Of a stretch of 64,000 nucleotides of DNA, positions 1 through 8,737 are shown piece by piece. Positions within the stretch are counted from its first letter, which is position 1, and the number at the start of each line of letters is the position of its first letter. Origin of the DNA: Zobellia uliginosa (GTDB lineage Bacteria > Bacteroidota > Bacteroidia > Flavobacteriales > Flavobacteriaceae); the NCBI RefSeq assembly GCF_900156625.1, contig NZ_FTOB01000005.1, forward strand, positions 186,001 to 250,000, written 5' to 3'. The notes beneath the pieces were generated by a model. That model was not told the origin of the DNA, made no database searches, and saw only the letters and a program-made list of their open reading frames with translations. Made by a program: the position numbers and the translations under genes.

Positions 1-486
1 TGGCCGAAGGTAGAGAAAGTAGACGAAGCTCTTATTGAAAGCTTTGAAACTGCGGCGGAAGTGGTCTCTGGGGTTCGAAATATCCGTAAGGAAAAGAACA
101 TTCCTATGAAGGAGAGCTTGGAGCTTTTGGTGCTCAACGAGGGCGGTTTGGCCAAAACATGGGATGTGGTCATAGGGAAATTGACCAATGTATCGGAAGT
201 CTCCTATGTCGATGCTACCGTAGATGGTGCATTGTCATTCCGTGTAAAGAACAATGAGTACTTTGTGCCGATGAGCGGCGCTATCGATGTTGAGGCCGAA
301 ATCAAAAAGATCGAAGAAGAGTTGAAATACACCAAGGGCTTCTTGCTGTCGGTTCAAAAGAAACTTTCTAATGAGCGTTTTGTAAACAATGCACCAGAGA
401 AAGTCATTGCTATAGAACGCCAAAAACAGGCCGATGCCGAGGCTAAGATAGAGACCTTGGAAAAAAGTCTGGCCAGTTTAGGCTAG
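1..486 (+). CDS. valS: Valine--tRNA ligase, C-terminal fragment (5' end outside window)
   Basis: The frame is open from base 1 and ends at TAG 484-486, giving about 161 residues with no start codon in the window. It reads as the end of a class I valyl-tRNA synthetase: the last part of the anticodon-binding helical domain (ETAAEVVSGVRNIRKEKNIP), followed by a charged heptad-rich tail from about residue 95 that matches the C-terminal coiled-coil arm of ValS, which contacts tRNA. The enzyme charges tRNA-Val in the cytoplasm. A strong hairpin terminator follows 20 bases after the stop. Identification rests on the C-terminal region only, but the insertion-helix plus coiled-coil pattern is characteristic. 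Confidence 0.9.
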   Translation, partial: WPKVEKVDEALIESFETAAEVVSGVRNIRKEKNIPMKESLELLVLNEGGLAKTWDVVIGKLTNVSEVSYVDATVDGALSFRVKNNEYFVPMSGAIDVEAEIKKIEEELKYTKGFLLSVQKKLSNERFVNNAPEKVIAIERQKQADAEAKIETLEKSLASLG

Positions 487-506
487 TCCTTTTTTTAATA
501 TAAGTG

Positions 507-541
507 CGGTCGGATATCCTTATTTGAAGGATGTCCGACCG
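507..541 (+). terminator. Rho-independent terminator after valS
   Basis: A 15-bp stem (507-521 pairs with 527-541, one G-T pair) closes a 5-base loop and is followed by a T-rich tract (TTTTGTTTTT). It lies just downstream of the valS stop. Confidence 0.85.
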
Positions 542-679
542 TTTTGTTTTTGGGTTGTTCAGGGTGTTGTAATAACCATTAGTTATCCAATACGTAGGGT
601 GGTTTTTGGTTTCTTTTGGGGCATTGTGCCTGTAATCAGTGAATTACGGATTTTGTTTTATTGTGGATAAAAAACAAGA

Positions 680-698
680 AATGAACTTAGATTCACTT
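680..698. promoter_or_regulatory. Candidate TetR operator dyad upstream of tetR
   Basis: The site reads AATGAAC, four bases, ATTCACTT. It lies 20 bases before the GTG start of the TetR gene. The same pattern with one Y change per arm recurs at 1304-1322 just after the gene. Matching dyads on both sides of a TetR gene are typical of autoregulation; operator function is inferred. Confidence 0.4.
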
Positions 699-717
699 TA
701 ATTACTATATTAGTAAT

Positions 718-1287
718 GTGAGAGTAAGGGACGATACCAAGATCAATACCATTTTTGAGGCAACTACTGCATTGACCTCGGAAGTGGGGCTGAACCGGCT
801 CACGATGTCATCTATTGCCCAAAGGGCCAAAATGGCCTGTGGAACCCTTTATATCTACTTCGATAGTAAAGAGCGGCTGCTGAACGAGCTGTATATGCAT
901 CTTTTTGTCGGTAGTACCCTTTCCATACTTCCTTCTATTGGGCATTTACCCTTAAAAAAACAACTTTCCATCATCTGGTCAAAAGTGCTGTGGTTTCGTG
1001 TAACTAACAGTTCAGAGGTGATATTCATGCATCAGTTTCGGTATTCGGTCTATGCTTCCGAAGAAACCCATAAGCTTGACGACCAGTTTGTGGGCTTTAT
1101 CAAAAACTTATTGGGGCAGGGAAAGGAGGAATTGATTATTAAGAACATTGATAGTGACCTGATTATTCCCTTGTTTTACGGTTATGCCAATAACTTGGCT
1201 AGGCAAATGGCTATGGATGAGGTAGAAATTACGGATGAGATTATCGATCAAACCTTCCACTTGTGTTGGGATGCTATAAAATCATGA
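718..1287 (+). CDS. TetR/AcrR family transcriptional regulator
   Basis: A 189-residue protein, the usual TetR length. The N-terminal helix-turn-helix spans about residues 8-55 and shows the family pattern: TMSSIAQRAKMACGTLYIYF followed by the K-E-L-L region. The remaining helical C-terminal domain is variable and should bind an unknown ligand. The start is GTG at 718; no ATG lies between the in-frame stop at 688-690 and this codon. The gene is monocistronic in appearance, with terminators or dyads on both sides. It probably represses itself and perhaps the downstream secreted protein or desaturase through the AATGAAY-N4-ATTCAYTT dyads. Ligand and targets are unknown. Confidence 0.9.
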   Translation: MRVRDDTKINTIFEATTALTSEVGLNRLTMSSIAQRAKMACGTLYIYFDSKERLLNELYMHLFVGSTLSILPSIGHLPLKKQLSIIWSKVLWFRVTNSSEVIFMHQFRYSVYASEETHKLDDQFVGFIKNLLGQGKEELIIKNIDSDLIIPLFYGYANNLARQMAMDEVEITDEIIDQTFHLCWDAIKS

Positions 1288-1300
1288 TATTTTAACATTC

Positions 1301-1324
1301 ATAAATGAATTTGTATTCATTTAT
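1301..1324. promoter_or_regulatory. Perfect inverted repeat downstream of tetR, candidate operator
   Basis: ATAAATGAAT, TTGT, ATTCATTTAT: perfect 10-bp arms around a 4-base spacer, 13 bases after the tetR stop. The core matches the dyad at 680-698. It has no T-run, which argues against a simple terminator. It could be a TetR operator for the genes that follow, although the next start codon is about 260 bases away. Confidence 0.4.
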
Positions 1325-1581
1325 AACCGTATATTGTATCGTCTTAACAGTTGAATGGTATCGAAAATTAGTTTGTAATAGCTCCATATTCTTACTGGAA
1401 TACATTTATTTGAGATTCATCTGATCTGCTTAAGTCATTGGAGGCCCCATTTGTCATAACTATATGTTCCCCCACTTTATGGCTTTAGGGGTCCTTCTTT
1501 TACGACTTCGTTCCCAATTTTTGTCCCTTATCTTCTGAAAATTCATTTTTCGTGTCTATATTTAGGTAAAACCTTGATATT

Positions 1582-2175
1582 ATGAAAAATACCATATTGT
1601 TAGCAGCTTTGTTCTCTGTGTGTTTTGTCACGTCGCAAGAGAAAAGTAGTGAAGTTCTACCTTCTGAAATACAGGTCAAAACGGCGACCTTGCCTGCTCC
1701 CGAAGCCGATAAGGATGGGGCCATGGTGTATGGGTATGATAGTTCGGGAAATCTGACGGTATTGAGGGAAGGCAGTAATAATTTGGTTTGCATAGGAGAC
1801 GATCCTGCGAAAGAGGGGATAAGCGTAGCTTGTTATTCAAAGGCCTTGGAACCTTTTATGAAACGCGGTAGGGAGCTCACCGCTGAAGGGAAAAACACTA
1901 AGGAGAAACGGGAGATTCAAGGTGCCGAGGTTGCGGCGGGGAAATGGCAGATGCCCCTTGTGCCCAGTATGCTCTATATTTATTACGGGAGCGACGAAGC
2001 CTACGATAGGAACACCGGTGAATTGGCAGACGGACAGTTTCGTTATGTGATTTATACCCCTTTTGCCACGGTAGAATCTACAGGCTTGCCTTCAAAACCC
2101 CATGCCAAGGGTATGCCTTGGCTTATGGATCCCGGTACTTTTCGGGCGCATATAATGGTAGGCCCTTTTAATTGA
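1582..2175 (+). CDS. Uncharacterised secreted protein
   Basis: A 197-residue protein that I do not recognise. Residues 1-19 form a type I signal peptide (MKNTILLAALFSVCFVTSQ), so the mature protein should be periplasmic or exported. The mature part is about 178 residues, without repeats or membrane segments; it contains two cysteines (near 71 and 86) and ends in a proline-, glycine- and aromatic-rich stretch (GMPWLMDPGTFRAHIMVGPFN region). It starts at ATG 1582, about 295 bases after tetR, and the desaturase gene follows 48 bases later on the same strand, so the two could be cotranscribed. Function is unknown. Confidence 0.7.
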   Translation: MKNTILLAALFSVCFVTSQEKSSEVLPSEIQVKTATLPAPEADKDGAMVYGYDSSGNLTVLREGSNNLVCIGDDPAKEGISVACYSKALEPFMKRGRELTAEGKNTKEKREIQGAEVAAGKWQMPLVPSMLYIYYGSDEAYDRNTGELADGQFRYVIYTPFATVESTGLPSKPHAKGMPWLMDPGTFRAHIMVGPFN

Positions 2176-2223
2176 ACCGCATTCTGTTGATGTGAAATTG
2201 TTTTAAATGTAATACTACGGCAA

Positions 2224-3492
2224 GTGGAAACCTATGCTCAGGCACTTTTGTATGCTATCCCCGTTTTTATGGTGCTCTTGGCCATCGAAATAGGGTATGG
2301 GTATTTTGTAAAGGACCAAAAGCATAAGGTGATGGATTCCGTATCAAGTATAAGTTCGGGCTTTACCAATATTATTAAAGATACCTTGGGTCTAGGGGTG
2401 GCCTTGGTAACCTATCCTTATTTATTGAAGCATTTGGCGGTGTTTCAAATGGAGGCTACGTGGCCGGTATGGTTGATTGCCTTTATCGTAGTCGACTTTG
2501 CGGGATATTGGAACCATCGTTTAAGTCATAAAATAAATTTTTTCTGGAACCAGCATGTGATCCATCACAGTAGTGAAGAGTTTAATTTGGCCTGTGCATT
2601 GCGTCAGCCCATTTCTAATTTGATCGGTTATTTTCCGTTATTGTTGATTCCTGCGGCAGTTCTTGGCGTGCCTAATGGGCTAATGGCTATTCTTTTGCCC
2701 GTTCATCTCTTCGCGCAATTTTGGTACCATACACAACACATAGGTAAAATGGGCTGGGCCGAATATATTATTGTAACCCCTTCGCAACATCGCGTGCACC
2801 ACGCTATTAATCCGGAGTATATCGATAAGAACCTCGGGCAGATTTTTTGTATTTGGGATCGTTGCTTCGGTACCTTTCAAGAAGAACTTGAGGATGTACC
2901 CCCTCAGTTTGGGGTGTTGAAACCCGCTTTGACATGGAATCCGATCCCGATTAATTTTCAACACTTATGGCGTTTGATCCGCGATGCGTGGTATGCTAAA
3001 AGCTATTGGGACAAGTTTCGAATTTGGTTTATGCCTACTGGCTGGCGGCCTGATGATGTCAAAGAAAAATACCCCATGGCCATTATTGAGGATGTCTACG
3101 GTTTTACCCGTTACGAAACCCCTGCATCGACCGCGTTAAAAGTGTATGCGGTTTTTCAAATGTTGGTTACTACGGGCTTTATGTGGTTTATGTTCTATAA
3201 TTTTTCTGCAATTGGGCCGAAGGGGCTGCTTCTGTTCGGCTTTGTGGTTTTTACCGGGGTTTATGGCTATACTACTTTGATGGACCGCAAGGAGTATGCC
3301 GTGTATATAGAACTATTTAGGGGCGTTTTAGGCTTGGCCTTGATCTTGTTTACGGGCGATTGGTTCGGTCTTGACAGTTATGTGCCCTTCGGAAGTTGGC
3401 TCGTAGCGCTTTACTTTTTGATAAGCCTGTTTTCTGGAATATATTTTACCTATTTTGAAACCTCGGCCCCAAAAAGGAACACATGGGCCTAA
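2224..3492 (+). CDS. Sterol desaturase / fatty acid hydroxylase family membrane protein
   Basis: A 422-residue integral membrane protein. The di-iron histidine motifs of the fatty acid hydroxylase superfamily are all visible: HRLSH at 98-102, HVIHH at 111-115 and HRVHH at 189-193. Hydrophobic segments lie near residues 8-25, 55-75, 80-95 and 130-165, and a further block of about four segments at 305-410 extends beyond the core domain, resembling alkylglycerol-monooxygenase-like members. Such enzymes use O2 to hydroxylate or desaturate lipids in the membrane. The start is GTG. The substrate cannot be read from the sequence. The creatininase-like gene follows closely, without obvious functional link. 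Confidence 0.88.
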   Translation: METYAQALLYAIPVFMVLLAIEIGYGYFVKDQKHKVMDSVSSISSGFTNIIKDTLGLGVALVTYPYLLKHLAVFQMEATWPVWLIAFIVVDFAGYWNHRLSHKINFFWNQHVIHHSSEEFNLACALRQPISNLIGYFPLLLIPAAVLGVPNGLMAILLPVHLFAQFWYHTQHIGKMGWAEYIIVTPSQHRVHHAINPEYIDKNLGQIFCIWDRCFGTFQEELEDVPPQFGVLKPALTWNPIPINFQHLWRLIRDAWYAKSYWDKFRIWFMPTGWRPDDVKEKYPMAIIEDVYGFTRYETPASTALKVYAVFQMLVTTGFMWFMFYNFSAIGPKGLLLFGFVVFTGVYGYTTLMDRKEYAVYIELFRGVLGLALILFTGDWFGLDSYVPFGSWLVALYFLISLFSGIYFTYFETSAPKRNTWA

Positions 3493-3529
3493 ATGTTTTT
3501 TATTTGGGTATTTTAAACAAGAATTATAT

Positions 3530-4294
3530 ATGATAAGACCTTACATTTTAGCCGAAACGAATTGGGAGGCGTTAAAGGAGGAAAGTTTTGAGTTGGCCAT
3601 ATTGCCATGGGGAGCTACCGAGGCACATAACTATCATTTGCCTTATGCTACCGATAATATCCAAGCGGATTATTTGACGGCGGAAGCGGCGCGTGTAGCT
3701 TGGGAAAAGGGAGGGAAGCCGATCGTGTTGCCGACCTTGCCTTTCGGGGTAAATACGGGGCAATCCGATATTTATCTCGATATCAACCTGAACCCAAGTA
3801 CTCAGTTGGCCATTTTGACCGATATCGTAGAAGTGCTCAATAGGCAGGGGCTTCATAAGTTAGTACTGTTTAACGGGCATGGGGGCAATAATTTTAAGCC
3901 TTTGGTGCGTGAACTGGGGTATAAGTTTCCTAAGATGTTCATTAGCTTTTGCAGCTTTCCCCAAGCCTTGGATAAAGGCTTGTATTTTGAGGAGGAAGGC
4001 GACCATGCCGATGAAATGGAGACCAGTCTTATGCTTCATTTGAGACCGGATTTGGTTCTTCCTAGGGAAAAATGGGGTATGGGAGCTTCCAAAAAATTTA
4101 AGATCAAATCCTTTTCGGAAGCTTGGGCCTGGGCCGAACGAAAATGGTCTGAGATCAGTGAAGATACCGGTGTGGGTAATCCGCATAAGGCCAGCAAGGA
4201 AAAAGGGGAGCGCTTCTTTAATGATGTTACCCAAAAGATGGGGCATTTCCTTTACGAGCTGTGCAAGGCCGATACAAAGGATCTTTATGAGTAG
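3530..4294 (+). CDS. Creatininase family protein (amidohydrolase)
   Basis: A 254-residue protein from ATG 3530; the frame extends 25 codons further upstream into the desaturase gene, but that stretch is not family-like. The metal-binding pattern of the creatininase family is present: GATEAHNYHLPYATD gives candidate ligands E31, H33 and D42, and further on NGHGGN and GDHADEMETS supply the remaining His and Glu. Members hydrolyse cyclic amides or formamides (creatinine, 3-dehydro-scyllo-inosose, FAPy and others) using two divalent metals, so the true substrate is not decided here. It overlaps nothing and is followed by convergent genes. Confidence 0.88.
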   Translation: MIRPYILAETNWEALKEESFELAILPWGATEAHNYHLPYATDNIQADYLTAEAARVAWEKGGKPIVLPTLPFGVNTGQSDIYLDINLNPSTQLAILTDIVEVLNRQGLHKLVLFNGHGGNNFKPLVRELGYKFPKMFISFCSFPQALDKGLYFEEEGDHADEMETSLMLHLRPDLVLPREKWGMGASKKFKIKSFSEAWAWAERKWSEISEDTGVGNPHKASKEKGERFFNDVTQKMGHFLYELCKADTKDLYE

Positions 4295-4326
4295 ACTTGT
4301 GAAATGGGAGTGGGGCTCGGTAGGGC

Positions 4327-4593
4327 TCAGTGCTTGTTTTGCACTTCGCTTTTTACAAGTTTGATGTAAGCCTTCATTGCCTCGTCTTTTTTAATGTTTT
4401 TTGCCTGTATAAGGGCATTGGCCTTAAAGGCGTTGATAAGGGGGGTACTGCTTCCGGGGTTGCTATAGTTTTTGTTGGCTATTTTGTAATAGGCATACAA
4501 CTTGAGCAGTAAGTCGGCTGGCAGCGGGTCGGTATAGTTGTTCATAAACTCTACCGCCTTGTCGAAATCAATATGTAATTTCTCCTTCTTCAT
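4327..4593 (-). CDS. Acyl-CoA-binding protein
   Basis: An 88-residue protein matching the size of the four-helix acyl-CoA-binding protein fold. Recognisable elements are LLKLYAYYKIAN in helix 2 and KKDEAMKAYIKLV in helix 4, the family's conserved acyl-CoA contact regions. It should bind long-chain acyl-CoA esters in the cytoplasm. The start overlaps the end of the phosphatidylserine decarboxylase gene by 26 bases, so it is the last gene of the lipid cluster and probably translationally coupled. Acyl-CoA-binding proteins are less common in bacteria than in eukaryotes but are known in Bacteroidota. Confidence 0.85.
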   Translation of the reverse strand: MKKEKLHIDFDKAVEFMNNYTDPLPADLLLKLYAYYKIANKNYSNPGSSTPLINAFKANALIQAKNIKKDEAMKAYIKLVKSEVQNKH

Positions 4594-5251
4594 TCCTTTT
4601 GACTACAGCGGCGATACAGGTTTCTGCACCGATTACTTTTTGGTTTAACTTAACGGTAATGGCGCAATCCAAAGGCAAGAACAAATCGACCCTGGAACCG
4701 AATTTGATGAAACCGGCATCTTCGCCCTGTTGAACGTTATCGCCTTCTTCGGCATAGTTCACTATACGTCGTGCCAATGCGCCTGCAATTTGCCTGTATA
4801 GGATGTCCCCGAACTTTGGTGTGCGTATGACTACGGTCGTACGTTCGTTTTCGGTACTTGACTTAGGATGCCAGGCTACAAGGTATTTTCCTGGGTGGTA
4901 CTTTGAATATTTTACACTTCCACTGGCAGGATATCGGGTAACGTGCACATTGGTAGGAGACATGAAAATGGATACCTGTTTGCGTTTGTCCTTGAAGAAT
5001 TCGGTTTCCTCTACTTCTTCTATTACCACAACCTTGCCGTCTACGGGTGCCAATATTTCGTCAAAGTTTTTGTTGGCCCTTCGGGTCGGGTTTCTGAAAA
5101 ATTGAAGAATCAAAATTAAGATTACTACCGCGATCAATTGAATGCCAAGACGTAACCAAGGAATCTCAATGGTATACTGCGAACCAAGGATAAGGGCGGA
5201 AACGATAAAAAAGGTAATAAGAATAATTTTTTGACCCTCTTTATGAAACAT
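4568..5251 (-). CDS. psd: Phosphatidylserine decarboxylase family protein
   Basis: A 227-residue short-form decarboxylase that makes phosphatidylethanolamine from phosphatidylserine. Two membrane segments occupy residues 9-25 and 34-51. The catalytic domain shows FMSPTNVHVTRYPASG near 96-111 and FGSRVDLFLP near 184-193; the G185-S186 pair is the expected self-cleavage site that turns the serine into the pyruvoyl group. It overlaps cdsA by 11 bases upstream and the acyl-CoA-binding gene by 26 bases downstream, so the three are one transcription unit. Confidence 0.93.
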   Translation of the reverse strand: MFHKEGQKIILITFFIVSALILGSQYTIEIPWLRLGIQLIAVVILILILQFFRNPTRRANKNFDEILAPVDGKVVVIEEVEETEFFKDKRKQVSIFMSPTNVHVTRYPASGSVKYSKYHPGKYLVAWHPKSSTENERTTVVIRTPKFGDILYRQIAGALARRIVNYAEEGDNVQQGEDAGFIKFGSRVDLFLPLDCAITVKLNQKVIGAETCIAAVVKRNEEGEITY

Positions 5252-6044
5252 GGGCGAAAATATTTAAGGTTAAATACGCAAACGGTGCTGCAAATATTAA
5301 ACTATCTAGGCGGTCTAACATCCCGCCATGGCCAGGTAAAATAGCACCACTATCTTTTACACCGGCAGCTCTTTTAAATTTTGACTCTATTAAATCGCCC
5401 AAGTTGCCCGTAACTACAATGATCACAGCTAGGGTAACCCATTGTGCAGGGCTAACGATAGGCTCGTATTTAGCTAGGAAATAGGCTGTTGCCACGGCAA
5501 AAACCAATCCTCCCAAAGCGCCTTCAACCGTTTTCTTTGGGGATACCGCCGGAAACAGTTTGGTTCGCCCAAAGGTACGACCAACGATGTAAGCGAACGA
5601 ATCGTTTACCCAAATTAAGATAAAAATACCTATAATTAGAAACTTGGCAAAGTCATTGTCGGTATAAGGGATCATGGTAAGGAAAATACATCCCCCACCC
5701 ACATAAAAAAGTCCGATGATAAACTTTTGAACCGTATTGAAAAGCTTTTCCTTTTTTGAAAAAAGATAAAAAAGAAGGGCAAAGTTAACGGTAATGGTGC
5801 AGAACAATAGTATGTAGACTACGCTCATGTCGTTTACGAAATAGATAAAGGCCCACCAGAGTGCCAAATAGGCGGCGTAGATGTGCAGTCCTTTAAGGTC
5901 GACCAGTTTTTTATATTCGTTGAGACAGGCCAGCCCGAAGATCATGAATAGAAAATCGAAGGCATCCGAGCTTAAAAAGACGGCAGATAGCAATAAAAAG
6001 ATGTAAACAGCCCCGGTAAGCGAACGCCTTAAAACTTCTTTCAT
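5241..6044 (-). CDS. cdsA: Phosphatidate cytidylyltransferase
   Basis: A 267-residue polytopic membrane enzyme that makes CDP-diacylglycerol from phosphatidate and CTP, the precursor of all phospholipid head groups. Seven or eight hydrophobic segments are visible. The CDS signature lies near the C-terminus: ESKFKRAAGVKDSGAILPGH followed by GGMLDRLDS, with the conserved K, D and H residues. It sits one base after the LUD gene and overlaps psd, placing two consecutive steps of phospholipid synthesis in one operon. Confidence 0.95.
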   Translation of the reverse strand: MKEVLRRSLTGAVYIFLLLSAVFLSSDAFDFLFMIFGLACLNEYKKLVDLKGLHIYAAYLALWWAFIYFVNDMSVVYILLFCTITVNFALLFYLFSKKEKLFNTVQKFIIGLFYVGGGCIFLTMIPYTDNDFAKFLIIGIFILIWVNDSFAYIVGRTFGRTKLFPAVSPKKTVEGALGGLVFAVATAYFLAKYEPIVSPAQWVTLAVIIVVTGNLGDLIESKFKRAAGVKDSGAILPGHGGMLDRLDSLIFAAPFAYLTLNIFAHVS

Positions 6045-6045
6045 G

Positions 6046-6660
6046 TTATAGGTCTTCCAAAAGTAAAAGATATAGATTTTTTGAGCTACTTCCGTAAGTT
6101 AAAAAATCGTCTGAATTACCCTCGTTAGGTTGAAAGTGTTTTAATGTAGTAATGTTTGCGGGAATGTTATGACCGTATTTCTTTTTGATCGTCTTTAATC
6201 CTTCGCCTATAGACTCCACCAATTGGCTGGTCGTGGCAAAAACGATGACGTTGTACGGTAGTTCGTTCAGTTTTTTGTCCATCAACTGGTTTGAGCATAC
6301 CAATATAGAACCGTTTTGGGCGATAAGGTGCTCACAAGTGGTAAAGAACACTTCGCTCTCTCGTGTCTTGTCGGTAAAACTGATTTTTTCTTTAGAAAAC
6401 TTTTCCTTGAGTTTAGGGTCGATGATGTAAAAGGGGTGGTCTTGCCAGCTATTTTCGTTGACAATGTTTCTGACAGCCTGGGAGATTTCGTCAAACGAAT
6501 CGCAGTAGAGGAATTTACCACCATTTTTCTTGAAATGAATGGTAAATTTCTCGTCTACAGGTATGTTCAGATCGGGCATGTGGGCGCCTCTAGTTTCCGC
6601 TGTTTCTTTGGAAACCTTCTTCTGCTTGCCACCACCGAATAATTTGTCAAATAGCCCCAT
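6046..6660 (-). CDS. LUD domain protein (LutC/YkgG-like)
   Basis: A 204-residue cytoplasmic protein of the LUD family (lactate utilisation, LutC/YkgG fold). The central part resembles the family core: ESEVFFTTCEHLIAQNGSIL near residues 104-123 and VIVFATTSQLVESI near 138-151. The N-terminus has a lysine/glycine-rich stretch (MGLFDKLFGGGKQKK). LutC acts in the LutABC lactate oxidation complex, but lutA and lutB are not nearby; here the gene is between ftsH and cdsA, so a role in lactate oxidation is not supported. It is likely a stand-alone flavobacterial paralogue of unknown role. Confidence 0.8.
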   Translation of the reverse strand: MGLFDKLFGGGKQKKVSKETAETRGAHMPDLNIPVDEKFTIHFKKNGGKFLYCDSFDEISQAVRNIVNENSWQDHPFYIIDPKLKEKFSKEKISFTDKTRESEVFFTTCEHLIAQNGSILVCSNQLMDKKLNELPYNVIVFATTSQLVESIGEGLKTIKKKYGHNIPANITTLKHFQPNEGNSDDFLTYGSSSKNLYLLLLEDL

Positions 6661-6718
6661 TTGCTCTTATAAAACTCAATATACATTCTCTTCTGGTTAA
6701 AGAAAACGTTAAATGTTC

Positions 6719-8728
6719 TTATTTATTTTCTTCTCCTTCTTCTTTAGCAAGTGCGCTATTGTCAGGCGCAGCCGTATCATCGGATATTTTTTCCTGTCCT
6801 TTTTGATCGAATTCCTTGTCAAAAGGTCTTTTGCCGAAAATCTTTTCTAAATCTTCTTTAAAGATAACTTCTTTTTCTAACAACCTTTCGGCTAGAATCG
6901 TAAGCTTGTCTTTGTTCTCGGTCAATACCTGAATAGCCCTCTGGTACTGCGCTTCTATGATTTTTGAAATTTCCTTGTCGATCTTACGGGCCGTATCCTC
7001 GCTGTAAGGTTTGGAGAAGCCATATGAATCTTGCCCCGATGAATCGTAATAGGTAATGTTGCCTATCTCGTCGTTCAGACCGTAGATCGTTACCATGGCC
7101 CTTGCTTGCTTGGTTACTTTTTCCAAGTCGCTCAATGCTCCGGTAGATATCTTGTTGAAGATAACCTTTTCGGCGGCTCTACCACCCATGGTGGCACACA
7201 TTTCGTCTAACATCTGCTCTGGGCGGACGATTAAGCGCTCTTCGGGCAAATACCATGCAGCACCTAGGGATTGTCCCCTTGGGACTATAGTTACCTTAAC
7301 CAATGGGGCAGCGTGCTCAAGCATCCAACTTGTGGTGGCATGACCTGCTTCGTGGTAGGCAATTGTTTCTTTTTCACCTGGAGTGATGATTTTATTCTTT
7401 TTCTCTAATCCACCGACTATTCTGTCGACTGCATCCAAGAAATCTTGTTTGGAAACCGCCTTTTTCTCTTTTCTGGCCGCAATAAGTGCAGCCTCGTTAC
7501 AGACGTTGGCAATATCGGCACCGGAGAAACCGGGTGTTTGTCTTGCTAAAAATTCTAAGTCTAAGGCCTCGGAGGTCTTGATAGGTCTTAGGTGGACCTC
7601 AAATATTTCCTTACGCTCCCTAATGTCGGGTAAGTCTACATATATCTGTCTGTCAAAACGACCGGCACGCATTAAGGCCTTGTCCAAAACATCGGCACGG
7701 TTGGTAGCGGCCAATACGATAACGTTGGTATTGGTTCCAAAACCGTCCATTTCGGTCAGCAACTGGTTGAGCGTGTTTTCACGTTCGTCGTTAGAACCGG
7801 TAAAATTGTTCTTGCCACGGGCGCGGCCAATAGCGTCAATCTCATCGATAAATATAATGGCGGGTGATTTATCCTTGGCTTGTTTAAAAAGGTCACGTAC
7901 CCTTGAAGCACCTACACCGACGAACATTTCTACGAAGTCGGAACCGGATAGGGAGAAGAAAGGCACTTTGGCCTCTCCTGCCACGGCTTTCGCCAAAAGG
8001 GTCTTACCTGTTCCCGGAGGACCTACAAGAAGGGCTCCTTTAGGAATCTTTCCACCTAGGGAGGTATACTTGTCAGGGTTTCTTAGGAACTCGACAATTT
8101 CTTCTACTTCTTCTTTGGCGCCTTCAAGACCGGCTACATCTTTAAACGATGTTCTTGTATCGGTCTTTTCGTCAAAAAGTTTGGCCTTTGATTTCCCGAT
8201 GTTGAATATCTGGCCGCCGGCACCACCGCCGCCACCGCCCGACATTCTGCGCATGAGGTAAATCCAGATACCGATAATCAAGACGAAGGGCAGTATGCCC
8301 AAAAGAAGATCCATAAGATAGTTGTTGTCGGTATCGTAATCGACAATGGTATCTAGGTTGTTCTCTTTTTTGATGTTCTTGATCTCGTTCTCGAAATTCT
8401 GCAAATCACCATAATCGAGCACGTACTGTGGTACGGCGCCGGTAGAGGGTAAAAATGGCTTTTCGGCTACATCTTTATGGACGTCTTTGGCCATAGCTTC
8501 TTCTGTAAGGAAGACTTTGGCCTGACGGGTATTGGTGATGATCATGATTTCTTTGACATCACCGTTTCTTAGGTATTCTTGTAACTCTGAAGTTGTCGTT
8601 TTTTTGGTGCTGGCCAAGTTGCCACTACCTATAAATTGAAAACCTATTAAAAGAATTGCGATCAATCCGTAGACCCACCACGAACTGAACTTAGGTTTTT
8701 TTGTATTCGAATTGTTATCTTTCGCCAT
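6719..8728 (-). CDS. ftsH: ATP-dependent zinc metalloprotease FtsH
   Basis: A 669-residue membrane-anchored AAA+ protease. A first membrane segment covers about 19-33, a periplasmic domain runs to 140, and a second membrane segment covers 141-159, followed by a glycine-rich linker. Walker A is GPPGTGKT at 236-243, Walker B IIFIDEIDAIG at 291-301, and the second region of homology lies at 340-360 with the arginine fingers. The zinc site is HEAGH at 459-463, with D534 as the probable third ligand. It degrades misfolded membrane proteins and regulatory substrates. It lies 9 bases after rsfS and upstream of the lipid genes. Confidence 0.98.
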   Translation of the reverse strand: MAKDNNSNTKKPKFSSWWVYGLIAILLIGFQFIGSGNLASTKKTTTSELQEYLRNGDVKEIMIITNTRQAKVFLTEEAMAKDVHKDVAEKPFLPSTGAVPQYVLDYGDLQNFENEIKNIKKENNLDTIVDYDTDNNYLMDLLLGILPFVLIIGIWIYLMRRMSGGGGGGAGGQIFNIGKSKAKLFDEKTDTRTSFKDVAGLEGAKEEVEEIVEFLRNPDKYTSLGGKIPKGALLVGPPGTGKTLLAKAVAGEAKVPFFSLSGSDFVEMFVGVGASRVRDLFKQAKDKSPAIIFIDEIDAIGRARGKNNFTGSNDERENTLNQLLTEMDGFGTNTNVIVLAATNRADVLDKALMRAGRFDRQIYVDLPDIRERKEIFEVHLRPIKTSEALDLEFLARQTPGFSGADIANVCNEAALIAARKEKKAVSKQDFLDAVDRIVGGLEKKNKIITPGEKETIAYHEAGHATTSWMLEHAAPLVKVTIVPRGQSLGAAWYLPEERLIVRPEQMLDEMCATMGGRAAEKVIFNKISTGALSDLEKVTKQARAMVTIYGLNDEIGNITYYDSSGQDSYGFSKPYSEDTARKIDKEISKIIEAQYQRAIQVLTENKDKLTILAERLLEKEVIFKEDLEKIFGKRPFDKEFDQKGQEKISDDTAAPDNSALAKEEGEENK

Positions 8729-8737
8729 TATTATTTT

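Noticed and set aside
6046-6660. LUD protein as part of a LutABC lactate operon
   Set aside because: No lutA or lutB near it; the neighbours are ftsH and cdsA.
7383-8261. 292-codon open frame on the plus strand inside ftsH
   Set aside because: It lies antisense to the conserved AAA+ region of FtsH and its product is a serine/alanine/lysine-biased shadow translation with no domain.
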